Below, piece after piece: positions 22,911 to 35,417 of a DNA stretch of 64,000 nucleotides (the stretch's first letter is position 1; each line of letters starts with the position of its first letter). A program made the translations under genes and the position numbers. The notes under the pieces were generated by a model. The model did no database searches, was not told the DNA's origin, and saw only the letters and a list, made by a program, of their open reading frames with translations. Source of the stretch: Trebouxia sp. TZW2008 (Eukaryota; Chlorophyta; Trebouxiophyceae; Trebouxiales; Trebouxiaceae); assembly GCA_002118135.1 (NCBI GenBank), contig BDIU01000103.1, positions 372,001 to 436,000 of the forward strand. The letters run 5' to 3'.

Positions 22911-25900
22911 TGTGCACGTCAGGCAAACTTCAAGGACATGGAAAGCAACTTCAGCTTGAAAATCGATCCTCGATTTGCATGTTGGCCTGATTGTGCCTTA
23001 GAAAGCCAGTGCAGCATCCCTCTGAAGCTTGCATTGACAATGCTCTACTTCATGCTTCTGCAGTTATGATGCAAGGTCAGCGCAACACTATGTTTCAGTG
23101 AAGGTGTGCCGCTGTATCTTTGTCATAAGACTCACTTCAACGGCAGCATTGCGCCTAGTGGTCAGATTTGCTTTCCGTTTGATGCATCAAATCGTGTTGA
23201 ACTTGCACGCTCATGAAGCAAATAGTACTCTCATCAAGCCGGGGAGTCCATCTGCATGTATGCTTCTGCAGGTTGTGAATCCAACCTGTACAAGTGTTGC
23301 TTCTGTTTGCCTATCTGACCACTGACCATTCAAATTTGCTGTTACTAAGGTTTTACAGTATTATGTCATGATTATGTAAGGGGCGTCCGTTACTCACGAG
23401 AAAGAGCCTGAGTAACACCCTATTGATTTAACTGTCAGGTGTCATGAAGTTGAAAACAGGCAGCTGTCTGTCAACCCTGTGCTCCGCTGGTCCACTAGTG
23501 CAAGTTAGCTATTGAGGCCTCATGATCATTGTGGCAAGAAGCGTTGCATTGTCATTTTTAGCTATTGTCTACCCGCTTCGGCCATGCATACACGTATGCA
23601 CATGTGACAAAGTACAAGGCACCATCACATGTACAGTCATCCAAGGGTGCGGTTGCAAGGTAACAACCTTGCAATTTTTGTGCTGCAAGGCAAATTGCCG
23701 TCTTGCAGTGTGAATTTTGGCATTAAACTACACAAGCATGCTGACAAAGACCAACACATAGTTGATGCAATCCTTCAGCCATCTGCTTTTGCATATACTC
23801 CAGCCTTTGAGGTTAGACAGTGCCTCAGCACTTGGAAAAATTTGCTACATGCAGCCAGTGTAGTAAAGTATCACTTTACTACGTTGGTACTATAGCAGTT
23901 TGCCATTACTATGGCTCCTTTGAGTTTACTATACCAAAGTCATTTACTGTATGTTGTGAAACCCCCCCCCCCCCCCCTTTTTTTTTATTTTTTTTTTTTG
24001 TTTTTTGCAACCCCCCCCCCCCCCTTATTTGTAGTGACTGCTTATTTTTGGGTTTTGATCTGATTGTATTATAGCGCTTAGCGTAGTGGTGTGCGAACAA
24101 TCCCAGTGCCCCAGTGTCCCAGTCTGGGAGTCTGTATAGAGAATCCTGAATCACTCAGAGTTCCGACTTCAGAAACTGAGAGAAAGTCGGTGGGACTGTG
24201 AGACAGTGGGACAGGTGACTAAGGCTGGTTAGAACAACGTGAACACAGGGTCTCACACACGCACACCCCCTGTTTATGCGTCGCTTGCGGCGCTGCCCTT
24301 GTACACAATCCTAGAATTCTAGCATAATCGATGAAATTCAAAGCTTTGCTCTGTTGCACGCAGAGTTGTATGCAGTGGCTACAGAAGCTATACGCAGAGC
24401 GTACAGAGCTCAGGCGCTGACGCTACAGTTTGTGGAGCTGAACCTACAGAGGCTGCATGCAGTTTTTCCAGAAGTTGGGCCAGAAGACCTACTGAATTCC
24501 CTAGCTTTCTGCTAGAATTCTGACAGGATGACGTAACTTTGATCTTTTCTGCCCGCAGACACGCGGACTCCTGTTTTTCTGTAGACTATGACTTCATACA
24601 TTTATTTATTGATTGATAAATACTTGTTGAGGTTGATGCTGATAAGCAGAAACACAGGTTAGTTGCAAGTACCTTGTTGCTGAATAAGTTGCCATCAAAC
24701 ATGTAGAATTGAGCTGTATCTTATGACTTCACCTTGCAGCTGCAATGCAGCTTACCTCCTGACACTGCTTGTCAACATTTTGAAGCTGCTTGTCAAAAGT
24801 GAGGTATATATGTTGCAACCAGCGAGACTTAGCTGTACTACTGTTTTGAGTGCCAGCTCTCAGGGGACGCTTACTTGCTCTAGTAAGGCAAATTTGACTG
24901 AGTCAAAAACTGCTCAGCAAGATGATCATTCATCACGCAGAACTATCAGCTTCTTCCTGCTTGCTGGTCAAGCATATTGGCGTCTTGCATATCCTATTGG
25001 TCCCATTCCACAAAGCATGCGATCTCACCTTGTGTGCCAAGTACACATGTGCACTGCAATTGCATTGTTTGATGCAGGACTGCTAGCAAAAGGAGCACTG
25101 CAAGCAATGGCCACAAAGGCCTTTTGCAGCATGCCGTCACATGATGTGCCTGTGAGCATGAATCCCATCCGCATGCTATGCAGTCAGCTCTCCAGGTGCC
25201 GGACATGTCCTGTACTCCAACATACAACATACACATGGGCTTGTTGCAAGCTGCTCAGTCACATACAGATGTACTGTAAGACCACTAGTCAGCCAAACAG
25301 ACTGACAAAACAATACTGGCTGTGTACCAGACTTGTTGCAAGCTGTTCAGCCAGCTGGCGCCATGCACACAAGCCATGCTACCCTGATGCCGGCATGCCG
25401 TGCCTGGCAGCATCAAGCTTACCACAAATTCTGGAGTCAGACTACAGCTGTTCAGCCATGCACATGTGCCTCACCACCCCACAAGCATGCTGTGCCAGCG
25501 CTAATCATTCATAGCCCCACTAGCATACCATGCATTCAGCCAAGCTCATGGGCAGACTGTAGAGCTTCAAATGTCTGCAGCATAATTGTTGCAACTGATT
25601 ATGCCCTGCACAAGCACCCTGCTACCCTTACAAGGATGCTGTGCCCGCCCGTGCCAAGGTCGTGCACTTGGCACATCCTAGGATTTGCCTCTCATGCTAG
25701 CGCTGCCTGTAAGCCGTCTTAGACGTTCTTGGCTATTGACTTTGCAGCTGCTTGAGCTCAGGCTTGAACTACTGAAGCGCGGTTCAACAATTTCAAGGTC
25801 AAGCAATTGCAGCTGGGCGAGCAGGCGTCAGAATTCATATTGCAGCTCACGAGTGGGGCCAGTTAGTTATGATACTTGAGCATTTACCAATTCACATTGG

Positions 25901-26257
25901 CAAATATTGTGCAGTGTCGGCACAACAGCTGTGCTGATGCAAATAGTCCTGATGCCAGCGAGCTGCTTTCTCAGCTGCTGTTCAATCAAACGACGCGCCT
26001 TCAGCGTTTCGATCAGCTTCATCGGTTAGAAGTTGGCTCCGAAGCCTGCTCCGAAGCCAGGCCAATTTCCAGTATGCCATCTTCCATCGCGATGACATAC
26101 TCGAAAAGTCGTGGAAGTGGCATGCTGCATTCTATCATGCCAGTCAGGTTCAGCATGATGCATCGGTCATTCGCGCGTTTGCCCTACCAGGCTTTGAGAA
26201 TACTCTAGATCAGAGAAGGAGCCACTGCAGTCGATCACTCGCTCGCAAGTTGCCAGC
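22911..26257. other. Gene-poor stretch
   Basis: Contains a homopolymer mosaic near 23962-24024 and a 263-codon open frame at 24723-25514 that has no recognisable domain and shows no splice or homology support. On minus, near 25770-25865, a coiled-coil-like segment (RLLAQLQLLDLEIVEPRF) is preceded by an in-frame TGA, and another helical piece (MKLIETLKARRLIEQQLRKQ) lies near 25955-26028. These may be remains of a gene. Confidence 0.4.
23962..24024. repeat. Homopolymer mosaic of C and T runs
   Basis: A run of 16 C, then T runs of 9, 12 and 6 separated by single A and G, then GCAA and 14 C. Such tracts are prone to assembly error, so the lengths are provisional. Confidence 0.9.
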
Positions 26258-28588
26258 ATGCCCAGCAGCGTTGCTCGAAAGTTACTCGGCTTCGCCAACA
26301 CCGGATGTTATTCACATCAGATGCTGATGAGACAGATCGGGCAGGAGCTCGCCGGTCGAGGTCACCACTTTGCCATGCTTGTTAGCGATGTTGACGAGGC
26401 TGGCGAAGAGGCGCTTGATGGCGTCAGCGGAATACAGATCATACGCTTTTCCGGACCCCCTCACTTGGGCACCCAGGACTGTGCTGCCAGATTGCCTCAA
26501 GACCCTGTAGAGGTATGCTTGAAGTCAGCACACAGTGGCAAGAAGTGTCTATTGGAGAAACCTCAGCAAAATCAAGACATACCTGCCCCGTCAATCTGTT
26601 GCAGTTTGACTGCAGCTGACACGGCCAACACGCCTGACAAGGGCTTTCCAAAGTGCAGAGTGTGAAACACCTTTCTGCAACTCAGCTCGCTGTTTGCTTT
26701 CAAATGCAAAACAGCTTCACACTCTCAAGCAAGCAGGTAACTATTGATGCATGGATAGAGAACTCAACTATTTGCCAAGTTGAGAAGTCGAGACAGACAA
26801 TGCACTTGGCTTGCATGTCTTTGAAAGGGACTGCAAGGACAACAAGTTTGCCTGATGGATGCCGCAGGTTTTGACTTGGTGCTTGGGGATGTTACAGTCA
26901 TGACGGCAGCAATTTTAGCGCAGATTTTGGAAGTACCTTTGGTTGAAATGGTCGCTTTCCCTCTTGTTCCTCCCATATTTGAACAACATCCATCCCTAGT
27001 CCTGTGGCATACCTGCCCCAATTTGGCACACTTTACATCGTCGACACGGTGCACTTCATTGTCACTCATGCCTCTATCTAAGTTTTCACAATGTCATGTT
27101 TGTCAAGCAATGTGTACACAGCACACCTCATCTTGTTTATACAAGGCTTGTGAATGGCAGTCAATTGTTTTGCAGTTGCTCTTTCTGCCTTGAGCACATC
27201 TGAAAGCAAACATTGAGACATCACGTCAAAAGCTTGGTTGTACTTTGCCCTCATTCACAGCACCATGTCTGCTGTCTTGTTGCAGCCTGAGAACTGATGC
27301 ATCACATACTCTGACCTTTGCATGCATGAGCCTGTCTCTGCATCACTCATGTTGGTGCTTGCTTGCAATCCTGTCCGAGCCATTATGATGCGCTGCATAG
27401 TCTTAAAACAAAGCAGCTCATGCCATCACAAGCTCATTCAGAAGCTCAACTGCATGGTGTCTAGGCATGCATGAGCTCATGTAACTTGAGTTGGCGCAGC
27501 TCATCAAAATGACTTGGAATGTGCATTGTGAAAGGCATTAGTCTAGACTGCAATGCATAGCCACACTTGCATGGGCATCAATGCCTTGCAATATTGCTCA
27601 ATACATGCGCTTGACATTGCAATGCATAGCAATGGCCTTTGGTGTGCATTGTCCAATGTATACACCTGGCATTGCAATGTATGACGAATGTCTGGAATGC
27701 GCACCTTCTGACTCATCCAGCTGACATCACACAATGACAGCCTTGATGCTCAATTCATTACTGACCACACCCTTGCAGGGCTTTTGGCAGCGCTTGCAAA
27801 ATCTCAGGGCGCGCAACAAGGTGTACAAACAATACGCGCGGCGCCAAAAGACTCGAGCAGCCATACTGAAGGAGACAGGATTTGAACACTTGCCCACCTT
27901 CAAGGCAGGGGTGTCTACCAGCGCAGCAGTGATTGTGAATGCTGACTGGGGACTGGAATATCCATGCCCTGCTCCACCCAGGATTCATGTGAGCTTTCAC
28001 TCACGATTGCCCATGCATCGCTTTGATGTGCATATCCCACAGAGCATGCCTGGGTCTGCTCTTGTCAACTTTTTGTTGTTGCTGCTGGAGTGGCTGCCGC
28101 TATGGCCATAGCTTATGCTTTGGTTGTCGTTACTGTCAATAGTAATATGATCACCATTTGTCATTAGCATTCCTGTCATTGTACACATTGTTATCATCAT
28201 TATCATGACCATGAATTTTGTGCTTGCTTCAGATGATGAGATCATTACCATCGCTGTCATTGTCATCACTAATGTCGTCACCATTGCTCTGTTGGTGGGA
28301 TCCATTTCAGCCCGAGAAGCCAACCCTTTAGCTTAAGAGCTAGCATCCTTTTTGGACCAGGGTTTGCCTCAAGGGCACGCCGCTGTGTATGTCAGCATGG
28401 GAGCCTTAGCTCGGCTGGCTGAGAAGACCTTGACAAGCATGGCAGCTGCATTTTTGCACTACCCAACCCAGTGCTTTGGAGCTTGCAAAAAGCCCTGCCA
28501 GGTACCCTTGTTTCTATGTGATGTCTCATTGCCCGACCCAGTCTTGCGGAGCTGATCACACATAGCCGTGCTAGGTCTCCTTGTGTCT

Positions 28589-28758
28589 GAATGCCCTGTC
28601 CTTGTCCAACCTGGTCTTGTGTGAACGCCCTGTCCTTGTCCAACCCAGTCTTGTGTGAACGCCCTGTCCTTGTCCAACCCAGTCTTGTGTGAAAGCCCTG
28701 TCCTTGTCCAACCCAGTCTTGTGTGAACGCCCTGTCCTTGTCCATTGACAAGCATTGC
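28589..28758 (+). repeat. 34-bp minisatellite, five units
   Basis: The unit gaacgccctgtccttgtcca plus 14 more bases starts at 28589, 28623, 28657, 28691 and 28725. It lies in the glycosyltransferase locus, downstream of the exon ending near 28500. Confidence 0.9.
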
Positions 28759-28860
28759 TGCTGCACTGTCTGCGCTGCCCAGCCCAGTCTTGTGAAGCCT
28801 GCAGCAAACAGCCCTATCAGGTGCCCTTGTCAACAAATGCACTGTCGTTACCAGACACAC

Positions 28861-29470
28861 CATTGTTTATGTAAGCATGGGAACCCTAGTTTGGCTGGCT
28901 GAGAAGACACTGTACAAGCACGGCTGCTGCTCTGTCGGCGCTGCCAAACCAAGTCTTGTGGAGCCTGCAGCCAACAGCCCTGCCAGGTAACCTACTGTAC
29001 AATACCATCTTGTTGAAACAGTTTTGTCAGCTGCATTTGTGAACAGTCCCCTCTTTTTGCCTGCAGCAGACAGCGCTGCTAGGTGTGCTTTTGTCTCAGA
29101 TGTATTGTCATTGCTTGACAAGTCTTGTGGAGCATGCAGCAGACAGTCCTGCCGGGTGCAGTAAATAGCCCTGCTTCGTGGTCTCGTGTACAGATGCTAT
29201 CACGCTGACCAATGTAGTGTTGAGAAGCCTGCAGCACACAGCGCTGCTAGGTCTCCTTGTGTCAAAGATTGCCTCTTCTTGCTAACAGAATGTTGTGGAG
29301 CCTGCAGCAAACAGCTCCGCCATGTGCTCATACTGTGTGACTCTTACTCTGACTACTCTTAATGCGCTCGTATGGCTGTATAAACGTACTATCATTGTTT
29401 GACCCACCCCTTTGAAGTTTGCAACAAACCCCCAACCTGAAGGCTGCAGCATACAAACCTGCCAGGTGCA
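28861..29470 (+). repeat. Degenerate copies of a glycosyltransferase exon end
   Basis: A copy near 28861-28990 still reads VYVSMGT but has a one-base insertion before its second half (LPNQVLWSLQ in the shifted frame). Shorter remnants of the ...gcctgcagc..acagc..tgccagg end recur near 28795, 29065, 29135, 29250, 29300 and 29440. Confidence 0.65.
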
Positions 29471-29939
29471 ACTAAGCACAACGCCATGTCAGTGCCCAAA
29501 GCATCAAAGGTATCTGACTTGAGAGTTGTATTGTTCTGTATGTCAAGTCTGCGACGCAGACTTTGATACGCCTGAACTGGGTGGCTTGTATGATGAGCCT
29601 CAATTGATTTGCCTATTTGGGCATTGCCTCCATTGGTGCCATCGTGACTGTTATGATTGGCGTTGTTTGCATCACACAACTGTCATGACTGTTGCTAATA
29701 GTACTGCCATTCTGCAACTGTGTGTTGTGACTGCTACCATTATACGTAAGAAGGGTGCATGCAGGTAGCATGACCCTGGAGTCCCTGAACCTCAGCAAAA
29801 ACATTATGGTAGTCCCAGCAGCGCCCCAGAATGATGTGCTAGGTCACCCGTCTGTCCAGGCGTCTGTGACGCATGGTGGTAACAACAGCGTCTACGAGGC
29901 GGCGTACCACTCAGTGCCTATGGTGATTGTGCCATGCAT

Positions 29940-30690
29940 GCTTGAGCAGGGAGAGAACGCGATTAAGGTGAGGTTCAGAGCTCACATGTCCGTTGCAATT
30001 TGCAGTGCTGGTGTGCATTGATTAGCAGGGCAAGCTTGTACGACGCGATATTCTATGCTGTGCCTATGGCTATTGTGCCGGGCATGCTTGAGCAAGGAGA
30101 GAATGCAGTCCAGGTAGTGTTCAGAACTTTCTGGGCGCTAGCAGTTTACAGTGCTGCCGGGCCTGCTTGAGCAAGGAGAGAATGCAGTCAAGGTGACACT
30201 CAGAGGCTATGTGTCAGTAGGTCTGTATGTGCAGTAGCACGTATCACAGGCTGACTCTCTGAGATCTCAATCCCTGTTAGAAATCATATGGGAGGCTGCT
30301 GAGCATGCTTCAGGGGGGCAAAAACGTAATGATGTTGAGACTCAGAACCTTCTTATCACAGCTTGACTCCTTGAAATTGCAATGGCTGTTGGACATCACG
30401 TGCAAGGCTGCAGTGCATAACTGAGCAGAGTGAGAATGCAGTCGATATGACATTCAGAACCTTCCCGACTATAGCAGTTCACAGTGCTGGCATGCTTTGA
30501 TGAACAGGGCAAGAGCGCAGTCAAGATGAGGTTCAGAGTCTCTATGTTCTTAGGCCTGTATTTGCAGTGCTGACATGCACTGCTGAGTAGGACAAGAACG
30601 CAATCAAAATGACATTCGGAGCTCTCCCATCTGAAGCATTTTGCAGTGCTGGCATGCATTGCTGAGCAAGGCAAGAATGCAGTTAAGATA
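29940..30690 (+). repeat. Decaying array of the donor-site exon end
   Basis: The 3' end of exon 29765-29968 (cttgagcagggagagaacgc) and its following intron recur near 30089, 30165, 30305, 30410, 30490, 30578 and 30652, roughly 75-140 bp apart. The 30050-30115 copy still reads DAIFYAVPMAIVPGMLEQGE; later copies are progressively degraded. Confidence 0.75.
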
Positions 30691-31065
30691 TCCTTCAGAG
30701 ACTTTGTGTCTGTAGGTCTAAAGTTGCAGTTGCACTTACACATCCTGACTCTCTGTAGTCATAATGGCTGTCAGAGACCATGTGCAAGGGTGCTGAGTAT
30801 ATTCGTGGGAACAAATGTGCTTGCTACCAATTTAATTCCTTGTGTGGCAGCCAAATTGTGTGCAGGGTGAGAGATTCATGAAACTCACTTGTGTGTGGAC
30901 TGAGCATTGCTGGTTGTGCTTCAGGGGGAAGATCAAGATACTGGGAGGGACACTGGTCACCGCAGATGGAGTCAGCATTGTGCATGGTTTCAAAGTAAGA
31001 ATTATGGTGAATGGTGGACCATAGAACTATGCACCAAACTTACTATAGGCTGAGCATTGCTTCAG

Positions 31066-31700
31066 GTAACTCATCCTGGCATCGGAGTGATGCTTACTCC
31101 AGCTCAGGTAGCCAAGGATGCTGGCAAAGGCCTGCTGGATGCCATTACCACAGTCCTGACACATCCTGCCATCAAGGTAGACACCAATTCTAGCAGCTAC
31201 ACAACAGTGTCTTTCCTTCTCAAGACTCATGGCATAAGCAAGGGGCTTACCCCGTCTCAGGTAGCCAAGTAGGCTGGCAAAGGACTGCTGGATGCTATCA
31301 CCACAGTCCTGACACAGCCTACCATCAAGGTAGACACCAATCCTAGCAGCTACACAACATTGTCTTTCCATCTCAAGACTCATGGCATAAGAAAGGGGCT
31401 TACCCCTTCTCAGGTAGCCAAGCAGGCTGGCAAAGGACTGCTGGATGCCAATACCACAGTCCTATCACAGCCTACCATCAATGTAGACTGGTAGACAAGT
31501 GCCCACCATCATGGTGAACACCTGTTCCAGCATCAGCACATCATTGCCATACCTTGTCAAAGCTAGCCACTTGACTTTATTCCTGCTTTACCGTAGTCCT
31601 GATACAGCCATTAAGGTCAACATCTTTCCCAGCAACAGCACAAACATGCCATCTCTTCTCAAAGCTGGCCAGTTGACATTGGTCCTGCACTGCCACAGCC
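31066..31700 (+). repeat. Tandem copies of the glycosyltransferase C-terminal exon
   Basis: The intact copy 31066-31173 reads GIGVMLTPAQVAKDAGKGLL and ends at a gtagac donor. Copy two (about 31235-31337) has an in-frame TAG near 31270. Copy three (about 31395-31485) is open, but its donor is altered to aatgtagac. Two weaker copies follow to about 31700. The period is about 145-165 bp. Confidence 0.8.
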
Positions 31701-32118
31701 CTGATTCAGAACACCATTCAAACATTGCATTAGTCCAAAATGGCAAACTGACTTGCGTCTGATCTTGTGTAGGCTTACAGCTTGTTCTGCTTGTACATTG
31801 CTGCAGTAATGGGCAGTTTGCAATGTTTCAAACGTTGGTCTGTTGCGCAGTATAGCCTTGGGTGTTGCTGCAGGACAATGCGTTGAGGGTGTCCAAGCGA
31901 CTGACCAACAAACCAAGGCAGCCTGTCCAGCTAGCAGCAGATGTAGTGGAGCGAGTCATGGCCACACAGGGAGATCTATACCTGCAAACAAGCAGCATGA
32001 ACTGCGTTGGTGGCAGCTGTCCATGTTGGATGTGTACGCTGTCGTAGCTTTGGTCACTCTAGTTCCGCTTGGCGTGATTGCATACATTATCAGGGCTGTA
32101 TTCTCAGCCATTATTTGA

Positions 32119-32949
32119 CCATGCTCACAAATGTCTAAAGCACAGTATGTGTAAGTTGTCTCTGTTGGTGAGTGATTTTCACAATCTGAAGTACATGGCA
32201 AGTAGACTCTTCAGCTTTGGTCTCACTTTAGTGAGCTGCAAAGTCAGCAAGTTGGTCTGATGCGGTCCACATTTTTCAGGTGGCTAGCGAACCAAACGAA
32301 GCTAATTTACGCATGATATGCATTGGAACAAAATGCTGCAAGCTAGTTCCTTTGCTCCCTCGACTGCTCAACAAGTCAGGCCCGGAATCTTCTGAATGTA
32401 CCAGACAGCCTTTGACATCAGGTCAAGCTACGACTTGGACCAAAATGCTGAGCAAATGTGCTGCTGACAAACTCTAGGACCATTTGCGGATATGTCTAGC
32501 TAAAAGATTGAGCCGTCTGCAACACCTGCTGATACCTGCTGATAAGGGTTTGTTGCCGTGCTGCCTGCTACTATAATGTCGTATTCCCAATCAAGCAATA
32601 AACATAGTTTACATTGACACCAATTATCCGGGAGCAAGATTGACCCCTCAGGGCCTCACAGGTCAGTTTTCTGCTGTATTCTGCCCAAAATGCAGCAACC
32701 CTGGGATGCTTCTGTTCACAGAGGCCCTGAAGATGGTGCCTAAGGGCCCAAGCTTGTATTGTGATTCTTTTCTTAAGAATTGTCCTCATGCAGCTTGTGA
32801 GGCACAAGGAGATTCTAGACGCTCAGCTTCAGCAATTTTGGCGCTTTGGACATTCCTAATAATGGGATATCTGGAACAGAATCTGCTCTCCCAGTCTCAC
32901 AAACTATTTTCCTCTGCTGGTGACCTGGCTTTCAAGTTGTCATAGCAGT
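32119..32949. other. Stretch without a supported gene
   Basis: Holds the presumed 3' side of the glycosyltransferase locus and of the minus-strand MAPR fragment. A short block around 32690-32720 resembles 33130-33155 (both around ttctgntcacag). No complete coding exon could be supported. Confidence 0.4.
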
Positions 32950-33525
32950 CCTTCAACTCAATGGACACCATGGTAAAGGCACGGGCACACTCCCTGCCAA
33001 ATGGATACACACCATCAGGTTCATAGAAAGTTTTGCTTGCAGCCAGCACAAGCATTGGAGGCCACTTTCGTTCAGGCATGCGCAGTGATTGTGTCACAGT
33101 CTGAAGTGCTGAGTGATTGATGCTGCTAACCCAGGGCTGCTTCTGCTCACAGAATCTCCCAATGTACACCTAGGGGCACAGACTTCTCCTTTGTTGATGC
33201 TGCTGGGCAAAGCCCAGGTTGAGTGACTTGGGCAAGAGAAGTGTCACCAAAGGCACTGTATCCACCAAAAAACTGTGGTCACAAGAAAGTACTCTAATAA
33301 GATGATGTACATGCAGAGCTAGGTCAACGCAGCTCAAGACTCTGAGCTAAAGCTCTCAAAAGCAGTATTATGTTGGGCAGATCTCATTATTGAGCTGTGG
33401 GACTAATGTGTAGCGCCTGAGCTTACCAAATGTGACATCAAAGATAGCCCCCTGATTGCAAGGTACATGGGCTTGTCTGGGTTGCTGCCATCATGCTGAC
33501 TGAGCTGGGTCAAGCTGAGCTGCTT
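32950..33525 (-). pseudogene. Cytochrome-b5-like steroid/heme-binding (MAPR) fragment, frame-shifted
   Basis: MAPR proteins bind heme in a b5-like fold on membranes and modulate P450 or sterol processes. Exon about 33525-33430 reads LKQLSLTQLSQHDGSNPDKP then MYLAIRG, the typical opening of the fold. The continuing AIFDVTF is one frame off: a run of five G where six would keep the frame. Exon about 33045-32948 reads KTFYEPDGVYPFGRECARAF then ELKDCYDNL, with the conserved Tyr and the ARAF/ELKD helices. I could not find the N-terminal membrane anchor or the last exon. A homopolymer miscount would make this an intact gene. Confidence 0.6.
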
Positions 33526-33941
33526 CAGGGGTACAACCTGCATGCACAAGTGACTACAATTATATATGGACATATATTTATGGCACACCTAGCATATTGG
33601 GCAATGTTGATACAGGCAGTGACTGCTTGCCGTTTGCTGCAAAGGTTTGAGTCATTTGTGTTGTGTCCACTGATGCTCAGCTATCAACATGAGCTGCCAA
33701 GAAACCATGGCAGATAGACAGATGCAGTGGGTTACACATAAGGGCAAGGTACAACTGCCAGCAAAGCACAGCGCAGCATGCACAGCAGGCACTGCTTGCA
33801 CAGCATAAATATCACAAGACCGGTCAAACCTATATATTGTGCATATAATCAGCTTCATTTGAAGCAACTGAACGTGACGAGCACCTGGAGCTATACCAAA
33901 AATTCAAATTGATGCTTCTATTCAGTTGTAGCACAGCATAC

Positions 33942-34618
33942 GCAGCAAGAACTTATCAGCTACAAGGAGAGTGTTGCAGTTGGGGCCAAACTGGTTCCAA
34001 AAGGAGGAGAAGAAGCCAATGAGCTGGAACATCTTGGCACCGGTGTGACTGCCAGTCAGGGAAGTCCATAGGCAAGCCGGCACCACAAAGCAAGCCAGGA
34101 AGTTTAAATTCAGCGCCTGCAGCAAAACCTACAACCTGGGGTACCCCGGTGCAAGGGTTTCGTGAACCTCACCGCGGCCGCGTGTAGGCAAACAAACATA
34201 CAAGCAAACATATACATGCTTTGAACGCTTCAGCAGGGGAGGGTATGTAAGCAAGTACACACATGTTTTGAATACCTCAGCAGAAAGCCCCGAGGGCAAG
34301 GGAGGGGGGGTGCATGTGCAGGGCATGGGGGGTATGCATCAGTGAATCAGCATGCTCTCCTTTTTCCAGCAACTCACACTTGTCAATTTGCAATGCATTC
34401 TTCTGATCCATACCCCAAAACTGCTTGTGTCTTGCATATCACAACGTGCGTGTTGTCAAACGTTACGCACTGCTCAAAGCCAACAACATTTTTACCTGCA
34501 TGCGCTTCCTGCCAACCCACTCAAAGTCAATGGTGAAAGCTGCTGCGTGGTATCCCACCAATGCCACTCCACTGTCAAGCAAATTCCACAGACAGCTCTC
34601 CATGACTGACGCATCAGC
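33942..34618 (-). CDS. MFS transporter, inorganic-phosphate type, partial
   Basis: Two exons, about 34618-34496 and 34116-33942, join at phase 0 after RKRMQ. The first encodes a transmembrane helix and the MFS loop signature (YHAAAFTIDFEWVGRKRMQ). The second begins a helix (LNFLACFVVPACLW) and continues IGFFSSFWNQFGPNCNTLL. The FFxxFWxQFGPN block is typical of Pho84-like phosphate:H+ symporters. The N-terminal half and the exon after VADK were not found within reach, so this may be a fragment of a decayed gene or part of a gene with long introns. It sits just upstream of the MAPR fragment on the same strand. Confidence 0.55.
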
Positions 34619-34792
34619 CTGAACTAGCAGACTGCAGCATGCAGCACAACTGTCATTAATTACAACTGGCAAAGGCATGGCCCAGCTTTGTACATATGAG
34701 AGCAACTGCCTCCAGCCAGTTTGGGCCTGTGCTAACATAGATCCTGTATGGCCATGTAGAATGTAGAGGGTAAAGCAGTGCTTGTCTCACGA

Positions 34793-34945
34793 GCCGTGCT
34801 GTCAGAGTTGACCCGATGCTTGCGTGTTTGCAAAGTCTGTCAGACCACGTAGCAAGCAAGCATTTGCAAGAATCAACACAATGTTTGGCCAAAGCTGAAA
34901 ATACTGGCAGCCAAAAGCACGCCATCAGGTATGCCTGCTGTGCAT
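34793..34945 (+). repeat. Dispersed ~155-bp repeat, copy 1
   Basis: About nine tenths identical by eye to 36578-36735, including the shared run cgtagcaagcaagcatttgc. Neither copy matches a gene I recognise. Confidence 0.75.
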
Positions 34946-35417
34946 ATGCAATTGAAAAAGACAATGCTTGCATGGACCTGAGAGGACAGCCTGTCAGATA
35001 AGTTGGCACATCTTTGGCAGAAGCTATATTGCATATGTCTGGACTGGGCAGTAAATTGCAGAACTCAAACCACTTGCAGCAGGTTTGAAGCAGATTGTGG
35101 TGTCCTCTTGAGTCAAAAGAGGGTTGCCACAAAACACCTATACCACCTGTCATCACTCTCTGGCAGGATTCTGGTCAAAACGGCTTCCTGCGTTTTCTGC
35201 AGCAAGAAAAAATAGTTGATTTGATAAAACAAAATCAGTGTGTGTTTGACGCATCAGAGCTAGGCATCTGCTAGTGCTGTTTTCCAAGCATGGCAGCTGC
35301 ATGGACACCTTGAGGTGTTTGGTGGTATTGAGCGGTGGGCTTGCATGGTAGGCTTGCATGGGCTGACGTGGGCCAATGCGGGCTTCTGTAGTCCGTGGTC
35401 AGGTGTTGTGGTCAGTG

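Larger units (their letters stand above)
26258..32118 (+). pseudogene. UDP-glycosyltransferase (GT1 family), decayed
   Basis: Family-1 glycosyltransferases move a sugar from a UDP-sugar to a small acceptor. Exon 26258-26513 holds the acceptor half start (KLLGFANTGCYSHQMLM). The exon ending at 27048 has FDLVLGDVTVMTAAIL and VAYLPQFGTLY. Exon 27779 to about 27988 has NADWGLEYPCPAPP. The exon about 28290-28500 has LPQGHAAVYVSMGALARL. Exon 29765-29968 has the sugar-donor signature (APQNDVLGHPSVQASVTHGG). Exons near 31066-31173 and 31874-32118 end in a C-terminal membrane helix (VALVTLVPLGVIAYII). Breaks: one-base frame slips near 26990, 28467 and 31985, a TAA at 28334-28336 where a sense codon is expected, and no AG acceptor just before 28290. 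Sequencing error could explain a slip, but not all of these easily. Confidence 0.75.

Noticed and set aside
24723..25514. 263-codon open frame on +
   Set aside because: No domain, odd Cys-rich composition, other open frames on both strands, no splice or start support.
28589..28758. Regular 34-bp repeats as a possible CRISPR array
   Set aside because: Units abut with no spacers and the genome is eukaryotic.
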